A stretch of 62,162 bases of DNA from an uncultured Bacteroidales bacterium. Lineage in GTDB: Bacteria; Bacteroidota; Bacteroidia; Bacteroidales; UBA932. A program made the translations under genes and the position numbers. Location of the stretch: assembly GCA_944325765.1 (NCBI GenBank), contig CALVBH010000019.1, forward strand, positions 1 through 62,162, written 5' to 3'. Below, piece after piece: positions 48,679-59,800 of the stretch (position 1 is the first letter of the stretch; every line of letters starts with the position of its first letter). Below the pieces are notes generated by a model that saw only the letters and a list, made by a program, of their open reading frames with translations, was not told where the DNA came from and ran no database searches.

Positions 48679-50244
48679 TCAGTCATTAGAGGTGTATTTG
48701 AAGGACTCGATGGTCATGGAGCCTGTGGCACCTCCTGAGATGCCGAACTGGTATTCAAGACCCTGATGGCTTGACCCGGCTTGCCAGATATCGCCTCCTA
48801 CGCCATCGTTTGTACCGACGGTTTTGGTTTCGCTGTTATCCAGAACGAGATCGCCGTTTACCCAGATTTTTCTCGACAAACGCTTGGTCTGATTCTGTCC
48901 TGATGCAGGATTGTCCAGTTCATCCGGGAGAATCTCCAGTTTCAGGGTTCTCAACTCATTTACAGTTATAGATGGAGTAAAGGTGGATTTTGCATTATAC
49001 CCGTTATCATATCCTGAGTCCGCTCCAAAGAAAACCTTTCTGTCACCTATTTGCAGGGAGCCCTCTCCATACAGGAAATTCTCACCGCTGTTGCCGGTTC
49101 CTCCGAAGCGGATTCTGAGCGTGATTCCGTCATTGGTATTGTCTATGCAGAAAAATCCGCCATCGAGGTTTACGTTCGAGAACGTCCATTCGAATGTCCC
49201 GTACTTAAATTTGTCATTTGTACGTATCAAGGCATTGGCTCCTGTCGAAGTCAACGTATTCCCTTCGATTGCGGAACCTTCGCCTAAAGCAGTATATCCG
49301 AACGAATCCTGTTTAATGGTCAGCGTCTGCGGTTCCATAGAGATGGATTCGTCATCGGATTCGAGAGTGATGTTATAGGTCTTGTCGCTGATATATTTGG
49401 AGTAAGGCACAGTGACCTCGATATCGCCGGAACCGGTGCCGCTGTTCGGCTTGATGACAACGTCCGGGTCGGTGCAGGAGACTTTCCAGAGCATGGAAGC
49501 CTCGACGTGGAATGTCCTGGTCTCGCCCTGATAGCCGAATGTCCGGGCCGTCTCGTCATATTCGCCGAACTTCAGGGTCACAGAGCCGGACTGGGTGATG
49601 GTGAGAGTTCTGAAATCGCCATCGAAATTCTCTACCCTGACAGTGGCGGAACGCATATTCGACGTAGCATCTGCATGTGCAGTGACATTCACGGCATTGG
49701 CGGAGCCGGTTCCGTGGTCCGGCCTGAAGGTAAGCCACGCAGCAGATGAAACGATCTTCCAGTCCTGGTCGGAAAGCACGGTGAATGTCACGTCGCCCCC
49801 GTTCTGAGGTATTTCTCCCGATACGTTCGAAATCTCAAGCTTGCTCATGGCGTTTTGGGCGATTTTTACGAGGACAGGATCCTCCACGCCATCCGCCGTG
49901 ACTGTGAGGGTGGCGGTACGCGGCTGCGATTCCGGATTGTCTTCCACAGTCACAGTTATGTCCGCGGTCAGGGAACTCGTGGCACTGGCTCCTGGAGAAA
50001 CCGTGCACCAGTCCTCGGCATCGTTCTCGATCTGCCATGGGGTATTGGAACTGATGCTGAAGATGACAGGATCAGCAGATGCCGAGGCCACTTTGTACTC
50101 GGACTTGGCATCCACGACTATTTTCGGTGCCTGTTCGGGCTGCGAGTCTATTTCCGGTGTCTGGTAGCATCCGGGAAAGGCTGCCATCGCTACCGCGAAG
50201 CAGACGGATAGGTTAAAGATTGAAACGGATTTCATTTTTATCAT
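48679..50244 (-). CDS. BACON-domain lipoprotein, likely surface glycan-binding
   Basis: This is a 521-residue lipoprotein with acceptor Cys in AAFPGCYQ. Three BACON-like beta domains follow, marked by IKIAQ/ITQ-type ends (DPVLVKIAQNA, FRTLTITQSG, EPQTLTIKQD). The C-terminal 200-residue module is nearly identical to that of the protein at 46666. BACON domains are common in PUL surface proteins and may bind mucin or carbohydrate. Start 50244 or 50235 (MKSVSIFNL) both give a normal signal. The frame to 50463 is an artefact through a repeat. Confidence 0.75.
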   Translation of the reverse strand: MIKMKSVSIFNLSVCFAVAMAAFPGCYQTPEIDSQPEQAPKIVVDAKSEYKVASASADPVIFSISSNTPWQIENDAEDWCTVSPGASATSSLTADITVTVEDNPESQPRTATLTVTADGVEDPVLVKIAQNAMSKLEISNVSGEIPQNGGDVTFTVLSDQDWKIVSSAAWLTFRPDHGTGSANAVNVTAHADATSNMRSATVRVENFDGDFRTLTITQSGSVTLKFGEYDETARTFGYQGETRTFHVEASMLWKVSCTDPDVVIKPNSGTGSGDIEVTVPYSKYISDKTYNITLESDDESISMEPQTLTIKQDSFGYTALGEGSAIEGNTLTSTGANALIRTNDKFKYGTFEWTFSNVNLDGGFFCIDNTNDGITLRIRFGGTGNSGENFLYGEGSLQIGDRKVFFGADSGYDNGYNAKSTFTPSITVNELRTLKLEILPDELDNPASGQNQTKRLSRKIWVNGDLVLDNSETKTVGTNDGVGGDIWQAGSSHQGLEYQFGISGGATGSMTIESFKYTSND

Positions 50245-50270
50245 TGTTTTAATTTCTGTCTTCTTTTCTT

Positions 50271-50310
50271 TGTCATTTCGAGCGAAGCCGCCAGGCGTAG
50301 TCGAGAAATC
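50271..50310. repeat. REP-like intergenic repeat, copy 2
   Basis: TGTCATTTCGAGCGAAGCCG then GTCGAGAAATC is related to the element at 34903 (TGTCATTTCGACCGACCGGA ... GGAGAAATC). It sits between the BACON gene start and a larger inverted repeat. Confidence 0.6.
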
Positions 50311-50346
50311 AGTCAAACGCTCGGGACGACATCGGGAGTGGTTCTG

Positions 50347-50470
50347 CCGGGGTGTCAGAACGGGTGCAATGCAAGGCGCCAAGGGTGAGGGTGAAGGGAG
50401 TTTACTTCCGTAAATGACCGAGCCCGAATCCCGCCGGCAACGCTGCAGTGTGCCCGTTATCACGCCCCGG
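50347..50470. repeat. Large imperfect inverted repeat between SusD and BACON gene
   Basis: The left arm starts CCGGGGTGTCAGAACGGG (50347) and the right arm ends TGCCCGTTATCACGCCCCGG (50451-50470). The arms pair over about 32 bases with a 50-base middle. The element lies five bases after the SusD stop, in the spacer before the BACON gene. It could fold in the mRNA and set differential expression, or be a mobile repeat. Confidence 0.6.
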
Positions 50471-50475
50471 ACGGG

Positions 50476-52167
50476 CTACCAGCCGGAATTCTGCGGAGCA
50501 AGATTAGCGTTCTTGTAAAGTTCCGTCTGAGGTATCGGATACAGATTCATCCGGTCGTTCCACTTGCGGGTCTCGTATACGAACCTTTCATAAGAATAGG
50601 TACTGCCTGAGACTTGCGTGATCTTCACCCCGTAAATTTCAGTCTGGGTATCGGCTCCGATCTTCCATCTGCGGACATCCCAGAAACGATGATCCTCGAA
50701 TGCGAACTCCACACGCCACTCATTACGCAATGCCGCGATAAACTCATCCTTACCGGATACGGTCACGTCCGGCATCCCGGCATTGGCCCGCACCTGATTC
50801 AAGGCCCAGCGTGCGGAATACGGATATTCCCCGTCGGTATAGTCAGGATTCCCGAAAGCTTCCACCATAGACTCGGCGTATGTCAGCAGCGTCTCGGCAT
50901 AGCGGTAAACTATCCAGTGATGCCTGTTGTTCACCGGAGAATCCGGGTCGAAGTCAGTAGTCTCCTGAATATATTTTCTGAGAAAATAGCCTGTCGGAGA
51001 GCCTCCGTCAGCCACCACCGCATCATCCCTGCCGCCTGCATAAAGAGCGATCACGGAACCTTTGAACGAATCACCGTTGCAGAGGACAGTCCTCGCAAAA
51101 CGCGGATCCCGGTTCAGGTACGGACGTGCAGGGTTGAATTCCGGATCATCGCTGACCCAGCCCGACGGCTCCAAAGTGACTGAATATCCGTTCCGTGTCT
51201 GGAAAGCATCCACGAGGTTCTGCGTAGGGAATGTGCCCATCGTCGTCTGACTGCCGGACTTCTGACCTTCCGTAAACCGGATAGGGAAATTGTACAGTTC
51301 GAAAGTAGTGGATTCACCGTTCTGACGGGCAAGAACCACCTCGGGAGAAAGAGGATTGTTGCACTTGTCGGCAGGATCCAAAGAATAAAGATCGGACTCT
51401 ATCAGATCCAAGGCTGCCGAAGCGGAGCGTTTCCACTTTTCCGCGTCCATCGAAGGATTGTGCAGCTCGCTGGCGGCATAAAGCAGGGCCTTGGACTTGA
51501 GAGCCATCGCAAAGCCACGGGTAATCCTGCCGGTCTCGGCATTCGCCACATTCCTGTATGTATCCGGGAGTTCAGGGGCACAGGCATCGCATTCCGACAC
51601 TATATACTCCATCACGTCATCAAACGGGGTTTTGGCTATGGTATTGGCCCCTTCGATGTCCAATTTTTCCAAAGGCATCGCAATGTCTCCGTATCTCTTG
51701 GCCAACTCGAAGAAAAAGAAAACCCGCAATATCCTCGCTTCATACGGGTAATACCGCATCCGGTCCATCCAGGTCTGATATTCCGGATCCCTCTCGTATT
51801 TGGAAAAATCGGCCGACGCGAATGACTTCATGAACTCATTGGCCGCCCTGATGCCGTAGTACATGCTCCAGGCGTCGTCAACCGTATTCAAGGCAGACCA
51901 GCTGCCGTTGTTCATATACTGGATCGATCCGCCCGTGTCCCCGAACTCCGCATCATCGCTGGCGCAATCGCGCATCGCCCCGCCTATCGCCCCGAAATCC
52001 TGCGGAATGTAGGAGTATACATTCGTCAGGACCTGTGTCGTCTCGTCGAAATAGGAGTATACATCATCATAACTGCGAAGACCGTTCGTCTCATCGAATT
52101 CAAGATAGCTGCAGGATACGGCAGAGATGGCCGCATACGCTGTCGCAATGATTTTCAGTGTTTTCAT
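50476..52167 (-). CDS. SusD/RagB-family outer-membrane lipoprotein (second pair)
   Basis: This 563-residue protein is the lid of a SusCD transporter and binds glycan at the surface. The signal has lipobox ISAVSC and the body has SusD helical repeats (VDDAWSMYYGIRAANEFM, ARILRVFFFFELAKRYGDI) and the C-terminal FEDHRFWDVRRWKIG. The start 52167 matches the signal peptide; the frame is open to 52206. It follows the short SusC by 13 bases. Confidence 0.93.
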   Translation of the reverse strand: MKTLKIIATAYAAISAVSCSYLEFDETNGLRSYDDVYSYFDETTQVLTNVYSYIPQDFGAIGGAMRDCASDDAEFGDTGGSIQYMNNGSWSALNTVDDAWSMYYGIRAANEFMKSFASADFSKYERDPEYQTWMDRMRYYPYEARILRVFFFFELAKRYGDIAMPLEKLDIEGANTIAKTPFDDVMEYIVSECDACAPELPDTYRNVANAETGRITRGFAMALKSKALLYAASELHNPSMDAEKWKRSASAALDLIESDLYSLDPADKCNNPLSPEVVLARQNGESTTFELYNFPIRFTEGQKSGSQTTMGTFPTQNLVDAFQTRNGYSVTLEPSGWVSDDPEFNPARPYLNRDPRFARTVLCNGDSFKGSVIALYAGGRDDAVVADGGSPTGYFLRKYIQETTDFDPDSPVNNRHHWIVYRYAETLLTYAESMVEAFGNPDYTDGEYPYSARWALNQVRANAGMPDVTVSGKDEFIAALRNEWRVEFAFEDHRFWDVRRWKIGADTQTEIYGVKITQVSGSTYSYERFVYETRKWNDRMNLYPIPQTELYKNANLAPQNSGW

Positions 52168-52180
52168 ACTCTCTCTACCG

Positions 52181-54949
52181 TCAAAAATTGAATTTAAGTC
52201 CCACATAGTATGACCGCAAGGCCGGATAAACGGCCCCGAGCTGTTCGGGGTCGAACATTTTCAGGTTGTCGATGCTGAAAAGGTTGGTTCCCTGCACGTA
52301 GACCTGCATCTCGGCGAATCTGAGCAGATTCCTGGAGAATGTATAGGAGAGTGTCAGATTCCTCAGTTTGAGGAAAGAGCCGTCACGCAGCCACAGCGAG
52401 TTGTTCTGATAGTTGTTCTCGTTCGACAGTGTGGTAAGACGCGGAATGGTCGCGGAACCCGACGTCTCCGGCGTCCAAGGGGTCTCATGGTCGAGAAGCG
52501 TCTGCGAAACTGTGCCGTTGTTCATCAGAGGATTGTACAAAGGAGAATTGAGGACATTCACGGTCACACCGGCCATACCCTGGAAATCGGCGGAGATTCC
52601 GAAGCCCTTGTAGCCGAAATTAAGGCCGAAACCGAAGTAGAATGCAGGTACCGAAGAATTGTACATCCTGACGTAGTCATATTCGTCGATGACATTGTCC
52701 CCGTTCTGATCCTTGTATTTCAGGTCTCCCGGACGCACTTCGGAGAAGGTCTGTCTCGGGCTGTTGTTGATTTCCATCTGATTGTGGAAAATGCCGGTGA
52801 CTTCCAGACCGTAGGCCTGGCCTATCGGATCGCCTGTATGATAAAGATAGTCGTAAGGCTGGTATATCTGGTTTTCGTTCACGACCTCTGTGGAAAGGAA
52901 TGAACCGTTGGCGTAAACCCCGTAGGAAAAGTCCTTTATCCTGTCCTTCCAGGACAATGCAAGATCCACTCCCCGGTATTTGTAGACACCGGCACACTGC
53001 TGAGCCACGTCTATACCGACGATACCGGAAATATTGGTCGAAGCGACGAGGACATTGCTCCGCTCCTCGAAGAAGCCTTCGGCATAGAGGTTCAGTCTGT
53101 TTCCGAAAGCGCGGAACTCGGTACCGAAGGTAACTTTCCGGAACAGTTCCGGTTCCAGATCCTCCACAGGCAGCGCGCTTTCGGTTATTCCATAAAACAT
53201 GGAAGCATTGTCCGTGAAATAATACGAATTTCCTCCGATATACGACTGCCTGAACAGATCGTGGGAAAGATTCCCGTCCCAGCCGGAGCGTCCGCAGGAT
53301 GCGAATACCTTCCAAAGGTCTATCCATGAGGCCTGCTTCATGAATTTCTCCCCGGTGATTATCCATGCCGCATTCACTGCCGGATAGAATCTCATGGCAT
53401 CGCCGGGAAGCAGATATGCAGAGCCTGCCCAGTCGGCCGCTATGCTTGCGGAATACCTGTTGTCGTAGGTGTAAGATGCGGTGAACAAAGCCGAGAGCCA
53501 TTTGTTCGAGACATTCTGGCCGTTGGCCTCGTATGACTGCATGTCATAGATGGCGGCAGCCGATACTGCATGCTTTCCGAAAGTCCTGGCATAGTCGATC
53601 TTGGCCTGCAGGTCCATACGCATGTCTATGGAGTAAAAGAGGTTGTTGTAGCTCAGGGAGCGGGAATTCGTGCCTACCGTTTCCGGAGAAGTGATGACAG
53701 TGCCGTCAGCCGACATGGATACATGGGAGTCTTCGTAGGCGAAATTCTTGACGGTCTCGTCATACATCCGGCCCGTGTTCTCGAAAGAAACGAGGACTTC
53801 CGCACCCAGCCCCTTTGTCAGGATGTCGAGATCCTGCCGCAAGGACAGATTGGCCACTACCGTACCTGTCGTGAAACGGTAGTTCCCCGAATCGGTAAGG
53901 TTTGCGACGGGATTTGTCGACGTGTAGACTGCCGTACCGCCCCATGTTCCGTCATACTGCCTTATCGGATAAGCCGCTGACGGGGTAGTATAGACAGTAC
54001 TCGTCACATTGGCCGCGCCTCTCGCTCTGTTGTATTCTCCGATCTTGCCCATGATGCCGAGCTTCAGATGCGTGGTGCGTGTCACTTCCACATCGAAATT
54101 CGACCTGATGCTCAGACGGACGTCCGAAGGCATGGTGGAATAGCGCGAGTCCGTACCGAGATTTCTGAAAAGTCCGATATCGTACATATAGTCCACTACC
54201 GAATAATAGCGGAACCGCTCCGTACCGCCTTCGAATGTCAGTCCGAGACGGTAGTTGGACGTGTGGTTCTTGTAGACTTCGTTCCACCAGTCCACATCCG
54301 GATATTCCGTAGGATACTGTCCGGTGCGGAAAGCTTCGAGTTCGAAGCTGTTGTAGCGCGGGGTCAGTCCGTCGAGAGTCATGGCCTGATTCAGGGTCGT
54401 CGCATACGTATAGGCATCGGCGAATTCCGGAGAACGGAACTGGGAATTGATGCCATACTGGAAATCCGCGCCCACGCGGAGTTTGCCCGGAGTGGCCCTG
54501 CGTGTGGTGACGAGGACCACGCCGTTGGCTCCTCGCATGCCGTACATCGCAGTCGCGACGGCATCCGTGAGCACTGTCACCGATTCTATCTCGGTGGTGG
54601 TGATGTCCCTCAGGGTACCTCTCGGAAAACCGTCCACGAGGATGAGCGGAGTCCTGCCATGGATGGACAGGGAAGAAAGGTTGTCGTAAGTGGTTCCGCT
54701 GCCCTGATAGACATTCAGTCCGGCTATCTGTCCGTACAGAGCCTTGGCCACGTCGATGTTCGGAGCCTTCTCGAACACGCTGCGTCCCACTCCCCTGTGT
54801 ACGAATGCCGTGCTCTCGTCGGCCACCTGTATCCCGTAGCCGAGACCTATGGTGTCCAGACCGCTTTCGATCTCCAAAGCACCCTCAGGATATGCAAAGG
54901 CGGAGACAGCCGTGGCCAATAATAGGAATGTTATATGGAATTTTTTCAT
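52181..54949 (-). CDS. Short SusC/RagA-family TonB-dependent transporter
   Basis: This is a 922-residue outer-membrane beta-barrel. After a signal peptide the protein has almost no N-terminal extension: the CarboxypepD-like domain and STN domain of typical SusC are absent, and the plug starts near residue 60 (RSVFEKAPNIDVAKALYGQI), with TPLILVDGFPRG and YGMRGANGVVLVTTRR. The C-terminus LRSYYVGLKFNF is a normal barrel end. The length is well below the usual 1000 or more. It pairs with the SusD downstream. Confidence 0.9.
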   Translation of the reverse strand: MKKFHITFLLLATAVSAFAYPEGALEIESGLDTIGLGYGIQVADESTAFVHRGVGRSVFEKAPNIDVAKALYGQIAGLNVYQGSGTTYDNLSSLSIHGRTPLILVDGFPRGTLRDITTTEIESVTVLTDAVATAMYGMRGANGVVLVTTRRATPGKLRVGADFQYGINSQFRSPEFADAYTYATTLNQAMTLDGLTPRYNSFELEAFRTGQYPTEYPDVDWWNEVYKNHTSNYRLGLTFEGGTERFRYYSVVDYMYDIGLFRNLGTDSRYSTMPSDVRLSIRSNFDVEVTRTTHLKLGIMGKIGEYNRARGAANVTSTVYTTPSAAYPIRQYDGTWGGTAVYTSTNPVANLTDSGNYRFTTGTVVANLSLRQDLDILTKGLGAEVLVSFENTGRMYDETVKNFAYEDSHVSMSADGTVITSPETVGTNSRSLSYNNLFYSIDMRMDLQAKIDYARTFGKHAVSAAAIYDMQSYEANGQNVSNKWLSALFTASYTYDNRYSASIAADWAGSAYLLPGDAMRFYPAVNAAWIITGEKFMKQASWIDLWKVFASCGRSGWDGNLSHDLFRQSYIGGNSYYFTDNASMFYGITESALPVEDLEPELFRKVTFGTEFRAFGNRLNLYAEGFFEERSNVLVASTNISGIVGIDVAQQCAGVYKYRGVDLALSWKDRIKDFSYGVYANGSFLSTEVVNENQIYQPYDYLYHTGDPIGQAYGLEVTGIFHNQMEINNSPRQTFSEVRPGDLKYKDQNGDNVIDEYDYVRMYNSSVPAFYFGFGLNFGYKGFGISADFQGMAGVTVNVLNSPLYNPLMNNGTVSQTLLDHETPWTPETSGSATIPRLTTLSNENNYQNNSLWLRDGSFLKLRNLTLSYTFSRNLLRFAEMQVYVQGTNLFSIDNLKMFDPEQLGAVYPALRSYYVGLKFNF

Positions 54950-54973
54950 ATTTCTGCTTTTAGAATGTTCTGC

Positions 54974-56773
54974 CTACCAGCCGGGATTCTGGACGATGCC
55001 GTAATCCTTGTTCACTTCCGTCTGAGGGAATGCCGCAAGATACCATTTGGTGTCCCATGAAGTCGCCCAGTTTCTGGTCTGAAGTTCCGTGACGGAAAAT
55101 GTAAATGATTCCGGATTTGTGGCGGGATTCGAACCGCCTGTGCCTGTGGACTGCAGACCGTAGAGTTTCTTGGTAAAATCATCCTTCCTGCCCCATCTGA
55201 CGAGGTCGAACCAGCGGACTTCCTCATAGCCGAACTCCAACGCCCTTTCCTTGATCAGGGCTTCCCGGAATTCCGTCTGGGATAATCCGGACGGAACAGC
55301 AGGCATGCCCACCCGCGCACGTACATCGTTTATCTGTTTGTATGCAATGTCATCCGGGCCGCCGTTGTATTCGTTTATGGCTTCAGCATAACTCAACATT
55401 ACTTCCGGAAGTCTCAGATACGGCCACTGTACCGGCTTGCCGGCACGGTCGCTGTCCGTATCGAGGATGAATTTCTTCTGCAGGAAACCCACTCCGGCCA
55501 CGTATTTCTGGCTATTGGTGAAAACCGGTGCCTTGGACCCGTCTTTCCAGGTGTCGCCAGGCACGGCTACGGTCTCGTAGAGCCTCGGCTCGCGGGTAGG
55601 ATTCCCCGATGCGTCGAAGAAAGGCTGCCGGGTTTCATTCCCGGGATGCTCCCAGTCGTAATCTTCCGGGAAGCCCGTTCCGTCCGCCCATGCGAACATA
55701 TTCACGTAATTAAGGGTAGGGCCGCTCTGGTTCGCCTGGGACATAAACCCGTCCAGTATGTCCACATTATAGCCCCTCCGGGTGGTAATCAGGATTTCCG
55801 TACCTCCCCGGTCATAATAGGCGGAGCGGAAAGCGGCCCTGTAGCCTGCATGAGTCTGCGATTCCGCCTGAGTGAGCCGGTAGCCGCCGTTTGCATCCAG
55901 TTCATCGAAGAATTCCTCTCCGGCATCCATGGCCCTTTTCCACCTTTCCCGGTCATAGTTCCCGTAGCAGGTGTAGGCATCGGCCTGGGGATGCCAAGGT
56001 GTATCGGAGTTGAAAGTAGGGCTTGCCGCCCAGAGCAGGATACGCAGTTTCAGCCCCAAAGCCCCGGCCTTAGTCATTCTGCCGTTTTCGGTACCGTCAT
56101 TCTTCCAGTTCAGATACGGGGCGGCTTCGTCAAGAAGCTGGACAATATAGTCCACAGTCTCGGCAAAAGTGGCGCGGGGAAAATACATCTCCTCGTTCTC
56201 TTCGACAGAATGTTTCAGAAGCGGCACTCCGCCCATATACCTGAGCATTTCGGAGTAGGCTATGGCTATGACCATTTTGGCCTCGGCCACCTTTCTCTGT
56301 CTGTCGACGGAAGACAGGTCCGGCACCCTGTCCGCATTTTCTATGTATATCCAGGCATAGCGGATGGCACTGTACTCGTTCTCCTCTCCGAATCTGTAGG
56401 CCTCGCAGCCTCTGCTGTCAGATGCGATATTGCTCCCGTAGGCACCGCTGTAATAAAGGTTCCGCGGGCCGTCGCTCACATTTTCCCTGCGGCTGTTGTT
56501 CAGGTCGGTGATGGACTCGAGGATGTTCACTCCGAGTTTGTCGTATGCATGTCCGTTGTCCTTGCCGGTAGGCAGACCGTACGGAAGATAGGAATAGGCT
56601 TTGGTGAGCACCCTGTCCGCATTGGCTGCGGAACTGAACAGAGTGTCCAACGTGGCTCCCGAACTTTCCGGATGCTCTCCGAGAAAGGCGTCGCCGAAAC
56701 GCAGGTCGTAGCATGAGACCTGAAGCAGCAGCGCAGCCGCAAAAGCTATGATTGTCGTTATATGGTGTTTCAT
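54974..56773 (-). CDS. SusD/RagB-family outer-membrane lipoprotein (first pair)
   Basis: This is a 599-residue SusD homolog with signal LLLQVSCYD (lipidated Cys), the helical block DRVPDLSSVDRQRKVAEAKM, and a C-terminal region EFGYEEVRWFDLVRWGR. It differs clearly from the second SusD, so the two pairs are not a recent duplication. It follows the long SusC by 28 bases and should cap it. Confidence 0.93.
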   Translation of the reverse strand: MKHHITTIIAFAAALLLQVSCYDLRFGDAFLGEHPESSGATLDTLFSSAANADRVLTKAYSYLPYGLPTGKDNGHAYDKLGVNILESITDLNNSRRENVSDGPRNLYYSGAYGSNIASDSRGCEAYRFGEENEYSAIRYAWIYIENADRVPDLSSVDRQRKVAEAKMVIAIAYSEMLRYMGGVPLLKHSVEENEEMYFPRATFAETVDYIVQLLDEAAPYLNWKNDGTENGRMTKAGALGLKLRILLWAASPTFNSDTPWHPQADAYTCYGNYDRERWKRAMDAGEEFFDELDANGGYRLTQAESQTHAGYRAAFRSAYYDRGGTEILITTRRGYNVDILDGFMSQANQSGPTLNYVNMFAWADGTGFPEDYDWEHPGNETRQPFFDASGNPTREPRLYETVAVPGDTWKDGSKAPVFTNSQKYVAGVGFLQKKFILDTDSDRAGKPVQWPYLRLPEVMLSYAEAINEYNGGPDDIAYKQINDVRARVGMPAVPSGLSQTEFREALIKERALEFGYEEVRWFDLVRWGRKDDFTKKLYGLQSTGTGGSNPATNPESFTFSVTELQTRNWATSWDTKWYLAAFPQTEVNKDYGIVQNPGW

Positions 56774-56801
56774 ATCCTTTTCATAATTTGTGTCCGGGCC
56801 G

Positions 56802-59800
56802 TCAGAATGTCAGATTCAGCCCGAGGCTGTAGATTTTCACGAGCGGATAGGCTCCGTTCCTGTCAGTCAGGGCCTCAGGGTCGATAAAGTCGAGCCCGGT
56901 GAAAGTGAGCAGATTGTATCCTGAAAACGATATGTTCAGGGATTTCACTCCGATGGATTTCAGCCAGCCTTTGCCCGGGAATGTATACCCGAGTGTGACT
57001 GTCTTCAGACGGAAATAGGAGGCGTCCCTGAGCCACAGTGTGGAAGGTTCGGAGTTCCAGTTCATGGAAGCGGTCGAGGCGCGTGGCAGGGTGCCGTCCT
57101 GATGCTCCACGGTCCAGCCGTCTTCGTAGAAGTACTTCAGAAGTCCGCGGCCTCCGGCATTCGTGAACGGTATCCTGTATTCGATGTCCATCATTTTGTT
57201 CACGTTCGTGGCGCCTGTCCACTGCATCGAGAAGTTGAAACCTTTGAAATTGAATCCGGCATTAAGCCCGAAGACATATTCCGGGATGGTGGAATAGCCT
57301 GTGACCATCCTGTCGTCTCCGTCTATGATGCCGTCCCCGCTGATATCCTCATACATGGCATCTCCCGGATAAACGGTGGAAGTAGGCTGCGGCAGATCGG
57401 GGTTCAGTACGAGCGTGCCGCCAGGGCCTTCGGTAAAGTCGCTGTACTGGTACAGGCGGACGAATTTATAGAGCCCGGTGTATCTGCCGACCGAGCCGCC
57501 GGTCTGGTTCTGCCAGGGAAATTCGCTTTCGACTTCATCCATATAGATGATCTTGTTCCTGGCGAAGGAGACATTGGCAGTGGCGTAGTATTCGAATCCG
57601 TTTTTGGTTTTGTCGCTCCAGCCGAGGGACACTTCATAGCCGTGGTTGTTCACCTCTCCGAGGTTCATGGACGGAAGAGTAAAGGCTATGATTGCAGGCG
57701 GGTTGTTCGGCTTCAGGAGGATGCCGGTACGGTGTTCGAAAAACCAGTCGAAGTTCAGCGAAAGCCTGTGTCTCAGGAATTCTGCATCGATTCCGTAGTT
57801 CTGCTTCACGGCAGTCTCCCAGGTCACGTCGTCGTTGCCGATCGTTCCTTCTCCGTAGGCTTCAGCGGAATTCGGGTTCGTCTCGCCGAAGTTGTAGCTG
57901 CCGTTGGACACCCACGTCGTAGGCATGTACATGAATCTCGTAGTACCGAGGTCGTTGCCGACCTTTCCGAGGGATGCCCTGATCTTGAGGTAGCTGATGA
58001 CATTCTGCCTTTTCATGAAGCCTTCTTCACTGACTACCCACCCTATGGATCCGGAAGGGAAAGCACCGTAACGTGTCTTTCCCGGCGCGAAATTCTCCGA
58101 GCCGTTGTAGCCTATGCTCACGTCCGCGAGGTATTTTCCCTTGTAGTTGTAGGTAGCCCTGCCGACAAAGCCCACATAGCTGTGCGGGATGTACTGATAG
58201 GTGGAAGTCTCACCGGTACTGTATCTGGGATAATAGTCGCGGGACTGGTTGTAAAGGAACATCGCTGAGACCTTGTGCTGCCCTTTCGGGCCGAAAGCCC
58301 TGTCCCAGTTGATTTTACCCTCCAGATACCAGTTTCTGTCGCGTCCGTTAGTCTCCGAATATCTGAGGATGTCCTCTTTCTTGTTCGGAACCAGGATTAT
58401 GCTCCTGTCGTAGTCGGGATCGGTCATCGGCTTGGAGGGATCGTCATAGTACGATGCATAATAGATTTCGTTGTAGAATTCATCCCAGGATTCCCTTTTC
58501 TTGTGGATATTGAAAGTGTTGTCGTATGCACCTTTCAGGGTGATGGAAAGACCGTCCGTGATGAAATCCAGACGCTGGTTGATCTCCAGGTCGAGGTTCA
58601 GCGTGGTATTGTAGTACTGCTCGTAGCCTCTGCCGTAGAAAGTGAAATAACCGTCCCTGTTCATTTCTATTCCCGTAGGGACTGACGAGGCAGGGACACG
58701 GGTCCTTTTCCCGTCTATGAGTCCCGGGCTGACCAAGGGCACTGTCCATATCGTGACAGTTGTCCATTCGGTGCCGTCCGTCATGATAGAAAGAGGCGCC
58801 TGCTGTTTGCCGACATAGCCTCCGATGTTGAATTTCATGGTAGTGCTCGGGGAGAGACTGAAATCGAGGTTAGCGCGGTAGTTGTAGCGGTTGTAGTTGT
58901 AATTGTTGTTGTAGGGCAGGCTTTCCACCTGTTTCAGCACTCCGTTCTGGTAGAGATAGCCCATGGACACGAAATAACGGGCATTCTTTCCGCCGCCGGA
59001 GATGTTGATATTGTTCTTGGACTGGACGAAGACATCGTTGAATATCACGTCCTTCCAGTTCACATTCGGGTAGAACAGAGGTTCCGAACCGGTGCGGTAG
59101 GCTTCTATGGCGTAGTCCGTGAAGTATTTTCTCGGGTCGGTCTCGCCGTCGTTCTGCATCTTAAGGTTCCAGTAGCGGGCATATTCGTAACTGCCCACCT
59201 GCTCGACCATGGAGGCCGGCTGCTGGAGACCGGTATTCGTGCTTATGGAAATGCTCGGTTTGCCTTCCTGTCCGCGTTTGGTGGTAATGAGGATGACGCC
59301 GTTCGCTCCTCTCACACCGAATACGGCAGTGGATGCAGCATCCTTAAGGATGGAAAAATTCTCTATCTCGTTCGGGTCTATCTGGGAAAAGTCGCGCTCG
59401 ACTCCGTCGACCAGTACGAGAGGTGCCGAAGCCGAACTGCTCAGGGAGCCTACACCCCGGATATAAATCTCCGCGGCATCCTCTCCCGGCTGTCCTGTGG
59501 TCTGCACTGTAGCCACTCCGGGTACGGCTCCGGCGAGCACGTTGGTGATACTGGATACCGGGGGCTTGATAAGCTCCTTGGTATCCACGACTGCGAGAGA
59601 GCCTGTGATGGTGGCTTTGGTCTGTGTACCGTAACCGTTGACTACGACTTCATCGAGACGCTGCATGTCATCCTGCATGACGATACTGGCAACGCTCCTG
59701 GATGATGCGGGGATTTCCGTATCACGGAATCCGAGACAGGAAAAAAGCAGGACAGCATCTGAGTCGGTCACAGTGATGGAATAATTTCCGTCGAGATCGG

